From: Thermoplasmata archaeon
GTDB taxonomy: Archaea > Thermoplasmatota > Thermoplasmata > Lutacidiplasmatales > UBA184
Assembly (NCBI GenBank): GCA_030046135.1
Contig: JASIEC010000115.1
Location: forward strand, 1 to 8,038
Length of the DNA stretch: 8,038 bases
Direction of reading: 5' to 3'
Part shown: positions 1-5,519 of the stretch, piece by piece
How the letters are laid out: each line of letters opens with the position of its first letter
How positions within the stretch are numbered: position 1 is the stretch's first letter
Made by a program: the position numbers and the translations under genes
The notes under the pieces: model-generated
Database searches by the model: none
What the model was told of the DNA's origin: nothing
Seen by the model: only the letters and a program-made list of their open reading frames with translations

Positions 1-644
1 CGCTCGTGACGAAGCTCGACGCGCTCGGCCTGCCCCGCGAGGAGGGCCGGGGGATCATCGCGGTCGAGGGGACGAACATCCTGCTCGACGTCACGAAGGG
101 GATCCAGTACCTCAACGAGACGATGGACCTCATCGTCGACGCGTTCAAGGAGGCGATGAACCGCGGACCGCTCGCGAACGAGAAGGTCTACGGGCTCAAG
201 GTCCGCCTCGTCGACGCGAAGCTCCACGAGGACTCGATCCACCGCGGGCCGGCCCAGACGATCCCGGCCGCCCGCTCGGGGATGTACGGGGCGATGTGCC
301 TCGGGGACCGGCTCCTGCTCGAGCCGTTCCAGAAGGCGACGGTGAACGTCCCCCAGGAGGTCCTCGCCGGGGCGACCCGGGAGCTCCAGCGGCGGCGCGG
401 CGAGATCCTCGACATGACGAGCGTGGGGGACCTCCAGACGGTCGTCGCGAAGGTCCCCGTCGCCGAGATGTTCGGGTTCGCCTCCGACATCCGCAGCGCG
501 ACGGCGGGCAAGGTCCTCTGGGCGACCGAGTCCCTCGGCTTCGAGCCCGTTCCCTCCGAGCTCCAGCCGAAGGTCGTCGCCGAGGTCCGCCAGCGGCGCG
601 GCCTCAAGCCCGAGCCGTACGACGCCAGCTACTACTCCGGGTAG
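1..644 (+). CDS. fusA: Translation elongation factor EF-2, C-terminal part (5' end outside window)
   Basis: This is the C-terminal ~213 residues of archaeal EF-2, the GTPase that translocates tRNA and mRNA on the ribosome. The reading frame is open to the left window edge (first whole codon at 3-5), so the GTG at 6 is not the true start and the GTPase domain lies outside. The visible part covers domain IV and domain V. The domain IV tip loop reads LHEDSIHRGPAQTIPAAR, and its His codon at 240-242 is the residue converted to diphthamide in archaea and eukaryotes. Domain V carries ELQRRRGEILDM, VAKVPVAEMFGFASDIRSAT and the typical C-terminus GLKPEPYDASYYSG. It converges on ogt, with a strong inverted repeat just after it. 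Identification is secure; the fusA/aef2 naming follows family convention. Confidence 0.97.
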   Translation, partial: LVTKLDALGLPREEGRGIIAVEGTNILLDVTKGIQYLNETMDLIVDAFKEAMNRGPLANEKVYGLKVRLVDAKLHEDSIHRGPAQTIPAARSGMYGAMCLGDRLLLEPFQKATVNVPQEVLAGATRELQRRRGEILDMTSVGDLQTVVAKVPVAEMFGFASDIRSATAGKVLWATESLGFEPVPSELQPKVVAEVRQRRGLKPEPYDASYYSG

Positions 645-708
645 GGCCGCTCGGGCCCGGAGGCGGGAGCGTCCCGCGCCGTCGCACCGGACCGGCCGGC
701 GGCCCCGG

Positions 709-731
709 ACCTACTACAGCTTGTAGTAGGT
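709..731. terminator. Perfect inverted repeat between convergent EF-2 and ogt, candidate bidirectional terminator
   Basis: Two 10-base arms (709-718, ACCTACTACA, and 722-731, TGTAGTAGGT) are exact reverse complements around a 3-base GCT loop. The element lies 64 bases after the EF-2 stop, and its right arm ends on the first base of the ogt stop codon (731-733 on the minus strand). It is notably A+T-rich compared with its surroundings. The position between two converging genes suggests a role in ending transcription or protecting 3' ends. Neither side has the T-run typical of archaeal intrinsic termination, so this function is inferred from position and symmetry only. It could also be a protein-binding dyad. 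Confidence 0.5.
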
Positions 732-1318
732 TAGGACCGGCTGGGCCGGACGCCCGCCGACCCGGGCCCGTCGAGCGTCCGCTGCCCCCCGGGGCGCGGT
801 CCTTCGGCCGAGCGCGATCGGATCGGCCAGGCACCCTCGTGGTCGAGGAGCCATCGCTTCCGCCAGAGCCCCATGCCGAACCCCTGGAGCGTTCCCGTCT
901 CGCCGACGACCCGGTGGCAGGGGATGACGATCGGGATCGGGTTCCGTCCCATCGCCCCTCCCACGGCCCGCGCCGCGCGCTCGAACCCCGCGCGTCGCCC
1001 GAGCTCCCCGTACGTCACCGTCCGTCCGCACGGCACGTTGAACAGCACCGACCAGATCTGCCGGTCGAAATCCGAGCCCGTCTCGGGGGCCACGGTGACA
1101 TCGAACCCGGTTCGTCGACCCCGGAAGTACTCCCCGAGCTGCCGGGGGGGGCTCCCCTCGGGGAACGGACCCCGTCGGCGCGTCGCGCCGCCGGGGACGA
1201 CCGACGGGCGGCGTCCGTTCTCGAGGAGATCGACGAGATGGACGGTCGACCCCTGGTAGGCGATCCGGAACGAGCCGATCTGGGTGGGAACGTCCGCGAC
1301 CTCGAGCCGCTCGGTCAT
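731..1318 (-). CDS. ogt: Methylated-DNA--protein-cysteine methyltransferase (O6-alkylguanine-DNA alkyltransferase)
   Basis: A 195-residue suicide repair protein that transfers alkyl groups from O6-alkylguanine to its own cysteine. The active-site motif IPCHRVV is at 132-138 with acceptor Cys134. The DNA-binding helix-turn-helix with its arginine finger is seen as RAVGGAMGRNP (117-127), preceded by CGRTVTYGELGRRAG (97-111). The family C-terminal signature GFGMGLWRKRWLLDHEGA (147-163) follows. After that comes an unusual ~32-residue Gly/Pro/Arg/Ser-rich tail that does not look like part of the fold. The ATG at 1318 fits a 35-base gap after radB; no Shine-Dalgarno is visible, but a GATAAGG element lies at -25. 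It is the last gene of the minus array and converges on EF-2. Confidence 0.95.
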   Translation of the reverse strand: MTERLEVADVPTQIGSFRIAYQGSTVHLVDLLENGRRPSVVPGGATRRRGPFPEGSPPRQLGEYFRGRRTGFDVTVAPETGSDFDRQIWSVLFNVPCGRTVTYGELGRRAGFERAARAVGGAMGRNPIPIVIPCHRVVGETGTLQGFGMGLWRKRWLLDHEGAWPIRSRSAEGPRPGGQRTLDGPGSAGVRPSRS

Positions 1319-1340
1319 CGTCGGGAGAGGAGGAGCGCCG

Positions 1341-1347
1341 CCTTATC
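1341..1347 (-). promoter_or_regulatory. TATA-like element for ogt, leaderless spacing
   Basis: The minus strand reads GATAAGG here, with the TAA at -27 to -25 from the ogt ATG. This is where an archaeal TATA box sits when transcription starts at or next to the start codon. No GGAGG-type Shine-Dalgarno lies between it and the ATG. Function is inferred from spacing and from matching elements at radB and the RNase J-like gene. Confidence 0.5.
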
Positions 1348-1353
1348 TCCGTT

Positions 1354-2046
1354 TCAACCGGCCCCGCCGCTCAGGAGGCCGTCGGAGGTGATCCGGAACT
1401 CGGCGCTCCCCTCCGGGCGCGAGCGGTGCTTGACGAGCACGACCCGACGGCGCGGCCCCGGGAGCCTCTCGAACCGGAGGATCGTCTTCGCGGCGTGGGC
1501 GAGGAACGAGCCTCCGAGAGGCTCGAGCGAGCCGTCGCGCAGGTTGCGCCAGACCTGGTTCGTCAGCACGACGGGGGTCGCCGTCGACCACGCCGTCGAC
1601 ACGAGGTCGGCGACCTCGACGGAGAGCGCCTGACGGGCGTCGTCCTCCTCGGGCCCCGAGAGGGACAGTCGGTAGAGGTACGTGAGCGAGTCGACGACGA
1701 CGAGCCCGACCGGCCGCCGGCCCTCCCTCACGAGGCCGCAGGCGGCGTCGACCGCCCGCGTCTGCTCCTCGAGGCTCTTCGGGGCGGAGAGGAGGAACCG
1801 GGGGAGGATCGCGTCGGCCGACCCCCCTCCGATCGAGCGGAGCCTCTCGAGGCTCACCCCCTCCGTGTCGATGTAGAGGACCCACCGCCCTTCCTTCGCC
1901 ACCCGGGCGGCGACCTCGAGGCAGAAGAGGGTCTTCGCGCTCCCTCCCTCCCCGAAGACCTCCGTCACGCTGTCCGTCTCGAGGCCCCCTCCGAGGAGGT
2001 GGTCGATCGAGGCGATCCCCGTCGGGAGCCTCGCGGGCTCGGGCAT
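1354..2046 (-). CDS. radB: RadB, RadA/RecA-family recombinase paralogue
   Basis: A 230-residue RecA-fold ATPase of the euryarchaeal RadB family, a RadA paralogue thought to assist homologous recombination and repair. It lacks RadA's N-terminal helix-hairpin-helix domain and starts directly in the ATPase core with LPTGIASIDHLLGGGLETDS. Walker A is GEGGSAKT at 32-39, Walker B is GLVVVDS at 114-120 with Asp119, and the loop region has VVLTNQVW (159-166) and PLGGSFLAHAAKTILRFE (176-193), all typical of RecA/RadA proteins. Walker A has Ala37 where the consensus has Gly before the catalytic Lys. The ATG start at 2046 lies 29 bases after the upstream nuclease gene and has no Shine-Dalgarno, but a TTAAG element sits at -25. 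A KaiC-like or other RecA-family ATPase is a less likely alternative. Confidence 0.9.
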   Translation of the reverse strand: MPEPARLPTGIASIDHLLGGGLETDSVTEVFGEGGSAKTLFCLEVAARVAKEGRWVLYIDTEGVSLERLRSIGGGSADAILPRFLLSAPKSLEEQTRAVDAACGLVREGRRPVGLVVVDSLTYLYRLSLSGPEEDDARQALSVEVADLVSTAWSTATPVVLTNQVWRNLRDGSLEPLGGSFLAHAAKTILRFERLPGPRRRVVLVKHRSRPEGSAEFRITSDGLLSGGAG

Positions 2047-2068
2047 CGGCTCGCGAGGCGGGGTCCGC

Positions 2069-2076
2069 GCTTAATC
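2069..2076 (-). promoter_or_regulatory. TATA-like element for radB, overlapping the upstream stop codon
   Basis: The minus strand reads GATTAAGC, with the TAA at -27 to -25 from the radB ATG. The element shares its first base with the stop codon (2076-2078) of the RNase J-like gene. No Shine-Dalgarno lies between it and the ATG, so a leaderless radB transcript is inferred. Confidence 0.5.
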
Positions 2077-3437
2077 TAGTGGCCCCCCGAGGCGTCCCGA
2101 AGGGGATACGGCACGCCGACCTCGGGGAGCGTCACCGACCGCGACGGGCGGAGGAACGCCTCCGGGTGCTCCGTGTGGATCGGGAACACCGCGCGGGCTC
2201 CCACGGAGCGGACGATCGCGTCGAGCTCGCGGCCCGAGGCATGCCCGCTCGCGTGCATCTGGTGGAAGCCGAGGCCGAAGTGCTCGAGCCAGTTGTGCAT
2301 CACCTTGTCGTCGACGTCGTCCTCGCTGAACGGCTCGCTCATCGAGTGGATGAACGGGCTCCCGGTCGGGGGCCGGAGGTCGATCAGCTCGGGGAAGTGC
2401 GCGAGATCGAGAGCGAGGAGGTAGCGTCGGCCGCGCGTTCGGACCTCGGCCGCGGAGAGGGCGGTGTCGAGGAACGGGGCCTCCCAGGAGAAGAATCGCT
2501 TCTTCTTGCGGGCGTAGACGAGCGGGCCCCCGTCCGCGCCGGGGAGCGGGAGGTCGAGCTCGGGATACCGGCCCGCGAGCGAGGTGAGGAGGTGCGCGGT
2601 CCGCGTGGAGACGACGAGCGAGCGGTCGGCGGCCCGGGCCGCCTCGGTGAGGGTCCGAAGGCGGTCCAAGTCCCGCGGGTACGTGCAGGCGAGGGCCAGG
2701 TCGGGGTGGTGCTCCAGGATGCGGTCGACCCCCCGGCGCACCCCTTCCTCGGAGAGGTTCTTCCGGGGATCCGGCCCCGCCCGGGTCCCCTCGATGAGGA
2801 GCGCCGCCGGGCGCTCCTCGGCGGCCGCCGTGAGGAACGTCCGGGTATCCTCGGCGCGCGGGCCGTGCTGGCGGAAGTCGCCGGTGTAGGCGATCGTCCC
2901 CTCCGAGGTGCGGATCAGGAACCCGTAGGCGAACGGCACCGAGTGGTCGACCGGGTACGGGACGACCTCGAGGCCGCCGACCCGGACCGGTTGGCGGTCG
3001 GCGAACGTCCTCCAGTCGTGGTCCCCGTAGCGCATCGACGGGCTCGAGCGCTGGATCGCGTCGAGCACGTCCTTCGTCCCCGGGCCCACGTGCACCGGGA
3101 TCGACGGGTCGAGGAGCCCCAGGTACCCCGCGTGGTCCGCGTGGGCATGGCTCACGAACACCCCGTGGATCTCGGGCGGCTTCCAGCCGAGGTCGGCGTC
3201 CGCGAGCGCCTCCTCCGAGTACAGGCCCTCGACCCGGGGCAGGAGGCCGAACTCGAGGAGGTCCTGGACGGGGCTCGTCGACCTCGGCTTGAGGTAGTCG
3301 ACGAAGTACTGCTCGTAGCGGGGCGAGAACGACGGGCCGAAGTCGAACAGGATCCGATCCGGCCCGTCCTCGACCAGGATCTTGTTCCCGCCGATCTCCC
3401 GGACCCCGCCGAGGAACGTCACCGTGGGGCGTGCCAC
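2076..3437 (-). CDS. Beta-CASP metallo-beta-lactamase ribonuclease, RNase J-like
   Basis: A 453-residue metal-dependent hydrolase of the metallo-beta-lactamase/beta-CASP superfamily, most like RNase J. The opening TFLGGVREIGGNKILVE and motif I FDFG (31-34) are followed by motif II HAHADH (97-102), motif III His165 in PVDHSVPFAYGF and motif IV Asp187 in AYTGDFRQHG. The beta-CASP part shows motif A LIEGTR (Glu216), motif B ASGHASG (His399) and motif C FPIHTEHP (His421). These predict two-zinc coordination and nuclease activity on RNA. Archaeal RNase J enzymes degrade RNA 5'-3', but this protein could be an uncharacterised beta-CASP subfamily with endonuclease activity. There is no KH domain, which argues against aCPSF1. 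The start is GTG at 3437, without a Shine-Dalgarno, 70 bases after rpoP and with a promoter-like element at -25. Confidence 0.85.
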   Translation of the reverse strand: MARPTVTFLGGVREIGGNKILVEDGPDRILFDFGPSFSPRYEQYFVDYLKPRSTSPVQDLLEFGLLPRVEGLYSEEALADADLGWKPPEIHGVFVSHAHADHAGYLGLLDPSIPVHVGPGTKDVLDAIQRSSPSMRYGDHDWRTFADRQPVRVGGLEVVPYPVDHSVPFAYGFLIRTSEGTIAYTGDFRQHGPRAEDTRTFLTAAAEERPAALLIEGTRAGPDPRKNLSEEGVRRGVDRILEHHPDLALACTYPRDLDRLRTLTEAARAADRSLVVSTRTAHLLTSLAGRYPELDLPLPGADGGPLVYARKKKRFFSWEAPFLDTALSAAEVRTRGRRYLLALDLAHFPELIDLRPPTGSPFIHSMSEPFSEDDVDDKVMHNWLEHFGLGFHQMHASGHASGRELDAIVRSVGARAVFPIHTEHPEAFLRPSRSVTLPEVGVPYPLRDASGGH

Positions 3438-3458
3438 GGTTCGCCCACGGAGCGCGCG

Positions 3459-3467
3459 CCCTAAGGG
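3459..3467 (-). promoter_or_regulatory. TATA-like element for the RNase J-like gene
   Basis: The minus strand reads CCCTTAGGG, with TTA at -27 to -25 from the GTG start. The match to a TATA box is weak, but the spacing equals that at radB and ogt. The start codon has no Shine-Dalgarno, and the 70-base gap after rpoP is the longest within the minus array, so a separate promoter is plausible. Confidence 0.4.
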
Positions 3468-3507
3468 TTGGTGGGGCCCCGCCGCGCCGGGGGCCGGGAC
3501 CGCCCGA

Positions 3508-3642
3508 CTAGCGGGCCTTCAGGACCTTCTTGACGTTCGGGTGCTCTTTGGTGAAGATCTTCCCGCCGCAGTTGTCGCACCGGACGCCGAAGAGATTCGC
3601 GTCGGAAGGAAGGGCCTCCCCGCAGCGGATGCACCGGAACAT
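3508..3642 (-). CDS. rpoP: DNA-directed RNA polymerase subunit P (Rpo12/Rpb12-like zinc ribbon)
   Basis: A 44-residue protein: a short zinc ribbon with CIRC (Cys4, Cys7) and CDNC (Cys22, Cys25), then a basic tail ending EHPNVKKVLKAR. The pattern of an N-terminal CxxCG, the GVRCxxCG stretch and a C-terminal K-x(3)-P-x-VKKV-x-KA segment is that of archaeal RNA polymerase subunit P, counterpart of eukaryotic Rpb12, which contacts the Rpo3/Rpo10 assembly platform. Its place directly after rpl37ae is the usual one in archaeal exosome operons and supports the call. The ATG at 3642 has a GAGG Shine-Dalgarno (3649-3652) six bases upstream. A TTAAG element also lies near -28, so both operon readthrough and its own promoter are possible. 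The gene is short enough to be missed by length cut-offs. Confidence 0.9.
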   Translation of the reverse strand: MFRCIRCGEALPSDANLFGVRCDNCGGKIFTKEHPNVKKVLKAR

Positions 3643-3668
3643 CGCGGACCTCGACGCGCCCGGGGGAG

Positions 3669-3675
3669 CTTAACG
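3669..3675 (-). promoter_or_regulatory. TATA-like element upstream of rpoP
   Basis: The minus strand reads CGTTAAG, with the TAA at -30 to -28 from the rpoP ATG, in the 44-base gap after rpl37ae. It would give a leader of only about three bases. Because rpoP also has a Shine-Dalgarno, this may be a secondary internal promoter or chance. Confidence 0.4.
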
Positions 3676-3686
3676 ATTGCCGGCCT

Positions 3687-3968
3687 CTAGGCGGGCGCCC
3701 GGGGCGTCCCCTCGGCCCCCGACGTCTCGGCGCGGGTGATCGGCGGCGGGGGGGCGAAGACGTAGGCGTTCGACGCGAACCGGGCGCCGCAGCGGCGGCA
3801 GACGAAGATCCCGCTCGCCACACGCCGCACCGTGACGGTGGCGCAGCGGGGGCACGCCGCGGGGGTCTTCTTCGACCGGTCGATCTCGAGGACGCGCCGG
3901 CGGATCCGGATCCCGTAGCGGGGCCCCATCCAGCCGGTCGACCCGACCTTCTTCGTCCGGCGGTTCAT
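3687..3968 (-). CDS. rpl37ae: Large-subunit ribosomal protein L37Ae (eL43)
   Basis: A 93-residue zinc-ribbon protein of the archaeal/eukaryotic 50S/60S subunit. It shows the family start RRTKKVGSTGWMGPRYGIRI, two zinc knuckles CPRC (Cys39, Cys42) and CRRC (Cys57, Cys60) separated by TVTVRRVASGIFV, and the conserved GARFASNAYVF. About 20 residues after the fold form a Pro/Ala/Thr-rich tail (PPPPITRAETSGAEGTPRAPA), longer than in typical family members of about 70-90 residues. The ATG at 3968 overlaps the rrp42 stop as ATGA, and a GGAGG Shine-Dalgarno (3975-3979) lies six bases upstream. This fixes the start even though the frame is open much further upstream. Translational coupling with rrp42 is likely. 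Confidence 0.95.
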   Translation of the reverse strand: MNRRTKKVGSTGWMGPRYGIRIRRRVLEIDRSKKTPAACPRCATVTVRRVASGIFVCRRCGARFASNAYVFAPPPPITRAETSGAEGTPRAPA

Positions 3969-4753
3969 GCGGACCCTCCGCGGAGGAGCCGGCGCATCCG
4001 GTCCCCGTGCTGGAACGCTCGGCGCACGGTGGCCCTCACGTCGTCGGGGGAGAACGCCCCGACGAGGCCCTTCTGCATCGCGACGACGCGGCCCGTCTCG
4101 TCCGTCGCGACCGTGAGGCGGCCCTGGGCGGCGCTCTCCTCGTCGAACGTCGGGTCGACGACGATCGCTTCGCCGAGGCGCACGAACGTGCACTCGATCG
4201 GGAGGTGGTCGACGGCGAGGGGATAGTCCGCCTCGGCGACGCCGAACCGCTTCGCGGGGACCGTCGCGTGGGAGAGCGCTGCCACGCCCGCGAGGAGGGC
4301 CGCGTCGATGAGGTTGCCGCCGTGGTCGAGCACGTGGAGATCGACGTAGCAGACCCACGTCTTCTCTCCCGGGGTGACGCACAGGCGGGCGAGGTCGATC
4401 GTCTCCGCCGCGCGGATCGCGCGGTCGACGACCCGGGAGACCTCGATCGCCCCGGGCTGGGGCGGCCCCGGCTCGAACGTGGGGCTCGAGAGGGGCGTGA
4501 GCTCGGCGTTCGTCGTGAGGACCCCCGCGTTCGGGGTGTCAGGGAACGGCTTCCCCGGCTCCAGCTTGATCCCCGCGAGGACGGCCGTCGTCCCGATCCG
4601 CACGAGCGCGCTGCCGTCGGCGGTGACGACGAACCCGGGCTCGATCGACGTGGCTCGGTACTCGTCGGGCCCGCGTCCGTCGAGGCGCTTCCCCACGGCC
4701 GCGAGGTCGAGGATGTGGGTGGTCCGGATCTCGGCCGCCACCTCCTCGCTCAT
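3965..4753 (-). CDS. rrp42: Exosome complex subunit Rrp42 (non-catalytic RNase PH-like)
   Basis: A 262-residue RNase PH-fold subunit that alternates with Rrp41 in the hexameric ring of the archaeal 3'-5' RNA exosome. Family features include RLDGRGPDEYRATSIEPG (23-40), GSALVRIGTTAVLAGIK (47-63), SRVVDRAIRAAETIDLARLC (106-125), VCYVDLHVLDHGGNLIDAA (134-152) and VVDPTFDEESAAQGRLTVAT (198-217). In this last segment Rrp41-type catalytic aspartates are absent, as is normal for Rrp42, which supports RNA binding and the ring but does not itself cleave. The ATG at 4753 overlaps the rrp41 stop by four bases (ATGA) and has a GGAGG Shine-Dalgarno at 4761-4765. The frame stays open upstream to about 5605, but that extension lies over rrp41 and has no homology to the family. 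Confidence 0.96.
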   Translation of the reverse strand: MSEEVAAEIRTTHILDLAAVGKRLDGRGPDEYRATSIEPGFVVTADGSALVRIGTTAVLAGIKLEPGKPFPDTPNAGVLTTNAELTPLSSPTFEPGPPQPGAIEVSRVVDRAIRAAETIDLARLCVTPGEKTWVCYVDLHVLDHGGNLIDAALLAGVAALSHATVPAKRFGVAEADYPLAVDHLPIECTFVRLGEAIVVDPTFDEESAAQGRLTVATDETGRVVAMQKGLVGAFSPDDVRATVRRAFQHGDRMRRLLRGGSA

Positions 4754-5502
4754 CGGGCCGCCTCCGCGATCGGGGTGAGCGTGTAGCGCTCGCGCAGCGC
4801 CGCCTTCATCTTCTCGTAGATGTCGCGGCACCCCTGGACGCCGAGATCGAGGGCGCGCCCGAGCTCCTCCTCGGTCATGTGCCCCTCCATCTGGAGCAGC
4901 ACCAGCCGGCCGGACTGCGGGACGAGCGCCATCGGGAGGTCCGCCTCGCCGAAGTTGTCCTCCTCCTTCTTGAGGTCGAGGACGATCTCGCCGCCGACCT
5001 TCCCGACCGCGACGGCGGGCAGGAGGTCGACCATCGGGATCCCCGCGTCGGCGAGCGCGACCGACGCCGCGACGAGCCCCGCGCAGCGCGTCCCCGCGTT
5101 CGCCTGGAGGACCTCGATGTAGACGTCGATGCTCGTCCGGGGGAACTCCTCCGCGAACACGACGGAGTCGAACGCCTCCGCGATCACCTTCGAGATCTCC
5201 TGGCTGCGCCGGTCGAGCCCGGGGCGCTTCCTCTCGTCGACGGAGAACGCCGCCATGTTGTACCGGCACTGGATCACCGCCTTGTGGTTCTGCTGAAGAT
5301 GGCGCGGGTGGACCTCGCGCGGCCCGTAGACCGCCGCCATCACCTTGTTGTGGCCCCACTCCACGAACGCCGAGCCGTCGGCGTGGCGGAGCGCCCCCGC
5401 CTGGATCCTCACGGGCCGCAGTTCGTTCTTCAACCGGCCGTCGATGCGTCGGCCGTCCGGGGTGAGCAGGATCGGCGTCTCCTTCGCGCCCACGTTCCCC
5501 AT
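4750..5502 (-). CDS. rrp41: Exosome complex catalytic subunit Rrp41
   Basis: A 250-residue RNase PH-fold subunit holding the phosphorolytic active site of the archaeal exosome, which degrades RNA 3'-5' with phosphate and can add heteropolymeric tails in reverse. The conserved start GRRIDGRLKNELRPVRI is at 17-33. The RNA-contacting DRRSQEIS segment (97-104, Arg98/Arg99) and the phosphate-binding NAGTRC loop (135-140, Arg139) are present. The catalytic segment KEEDNFGEADLPMAL carries Asp182 and Asp188, the same numbering as the known catalytic pair of the Sulfolobus enzyme. The enzyme is therefore expected to be active. The ATG at 5502 is 17 bases after rrp4, with a GGAGG Shine-Dalgarno at 5509-5513. 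Its stop overlaps the start of rrp42. Confidence 0.97.
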   Translation of the reverse strand: MGNVGAKETPILLTPDGRRIDGRLKNELRPVRIQAGALRHADGSAFVEWGHNKVMAAVYGPREVHPRHLQQNHKAVIQCRYNMAAFSVDERKRPGLDRRSQEISKVIAEAFDSVVFAEEFPRTSIDVYIEVLQANAGTRCAGLVAASVALADAGIPMVDLLPAVAVGKVGGEIVLDLKKEEDNFGEADLPMALVPQSGRLVLLQMEGHMTEEELGRALDLGVQGCRDIYEKMKAALRERYTLTPIAEAAR

Positions 5503-5519
5503 CGTTGCCCTCCGGACCC

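Noticed and set aside
645..708. A small RNA or tRNA gene in the EF-2 3' region
   Set aside because: No cloverleaf, anticodon arm or T-arm consensus could be traced in this short G+C-rich stretch; only the dyad at 709-731 is notable.
296..1633. 445-codon plus-strand open frame across the EF-2 end, ogt and radB
   Set aside because: Pro/Arg-rich shadow spanning genes on both strands. It lacks recognisable domains and would need to ignore the EF-2 frame and the dyad at 709-731.
2079..3464. 461-codon open frame on the plus strand opposite the RNase J-like gene
   Set aside because: Antisense shadow with biased composition and no recognisable motif. The minus-strand gene has every metallo-beta-lactamase and beta-CASP motif.
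3969..4382. Upstream extension of rpl37ae to a 231-residue protein
   Set aside because: The family N-terminus RRTKKVG begins right after the ATG at 3968, which has a GGAGG site. The extension is antisense-like in composition and overlaps rrp42.
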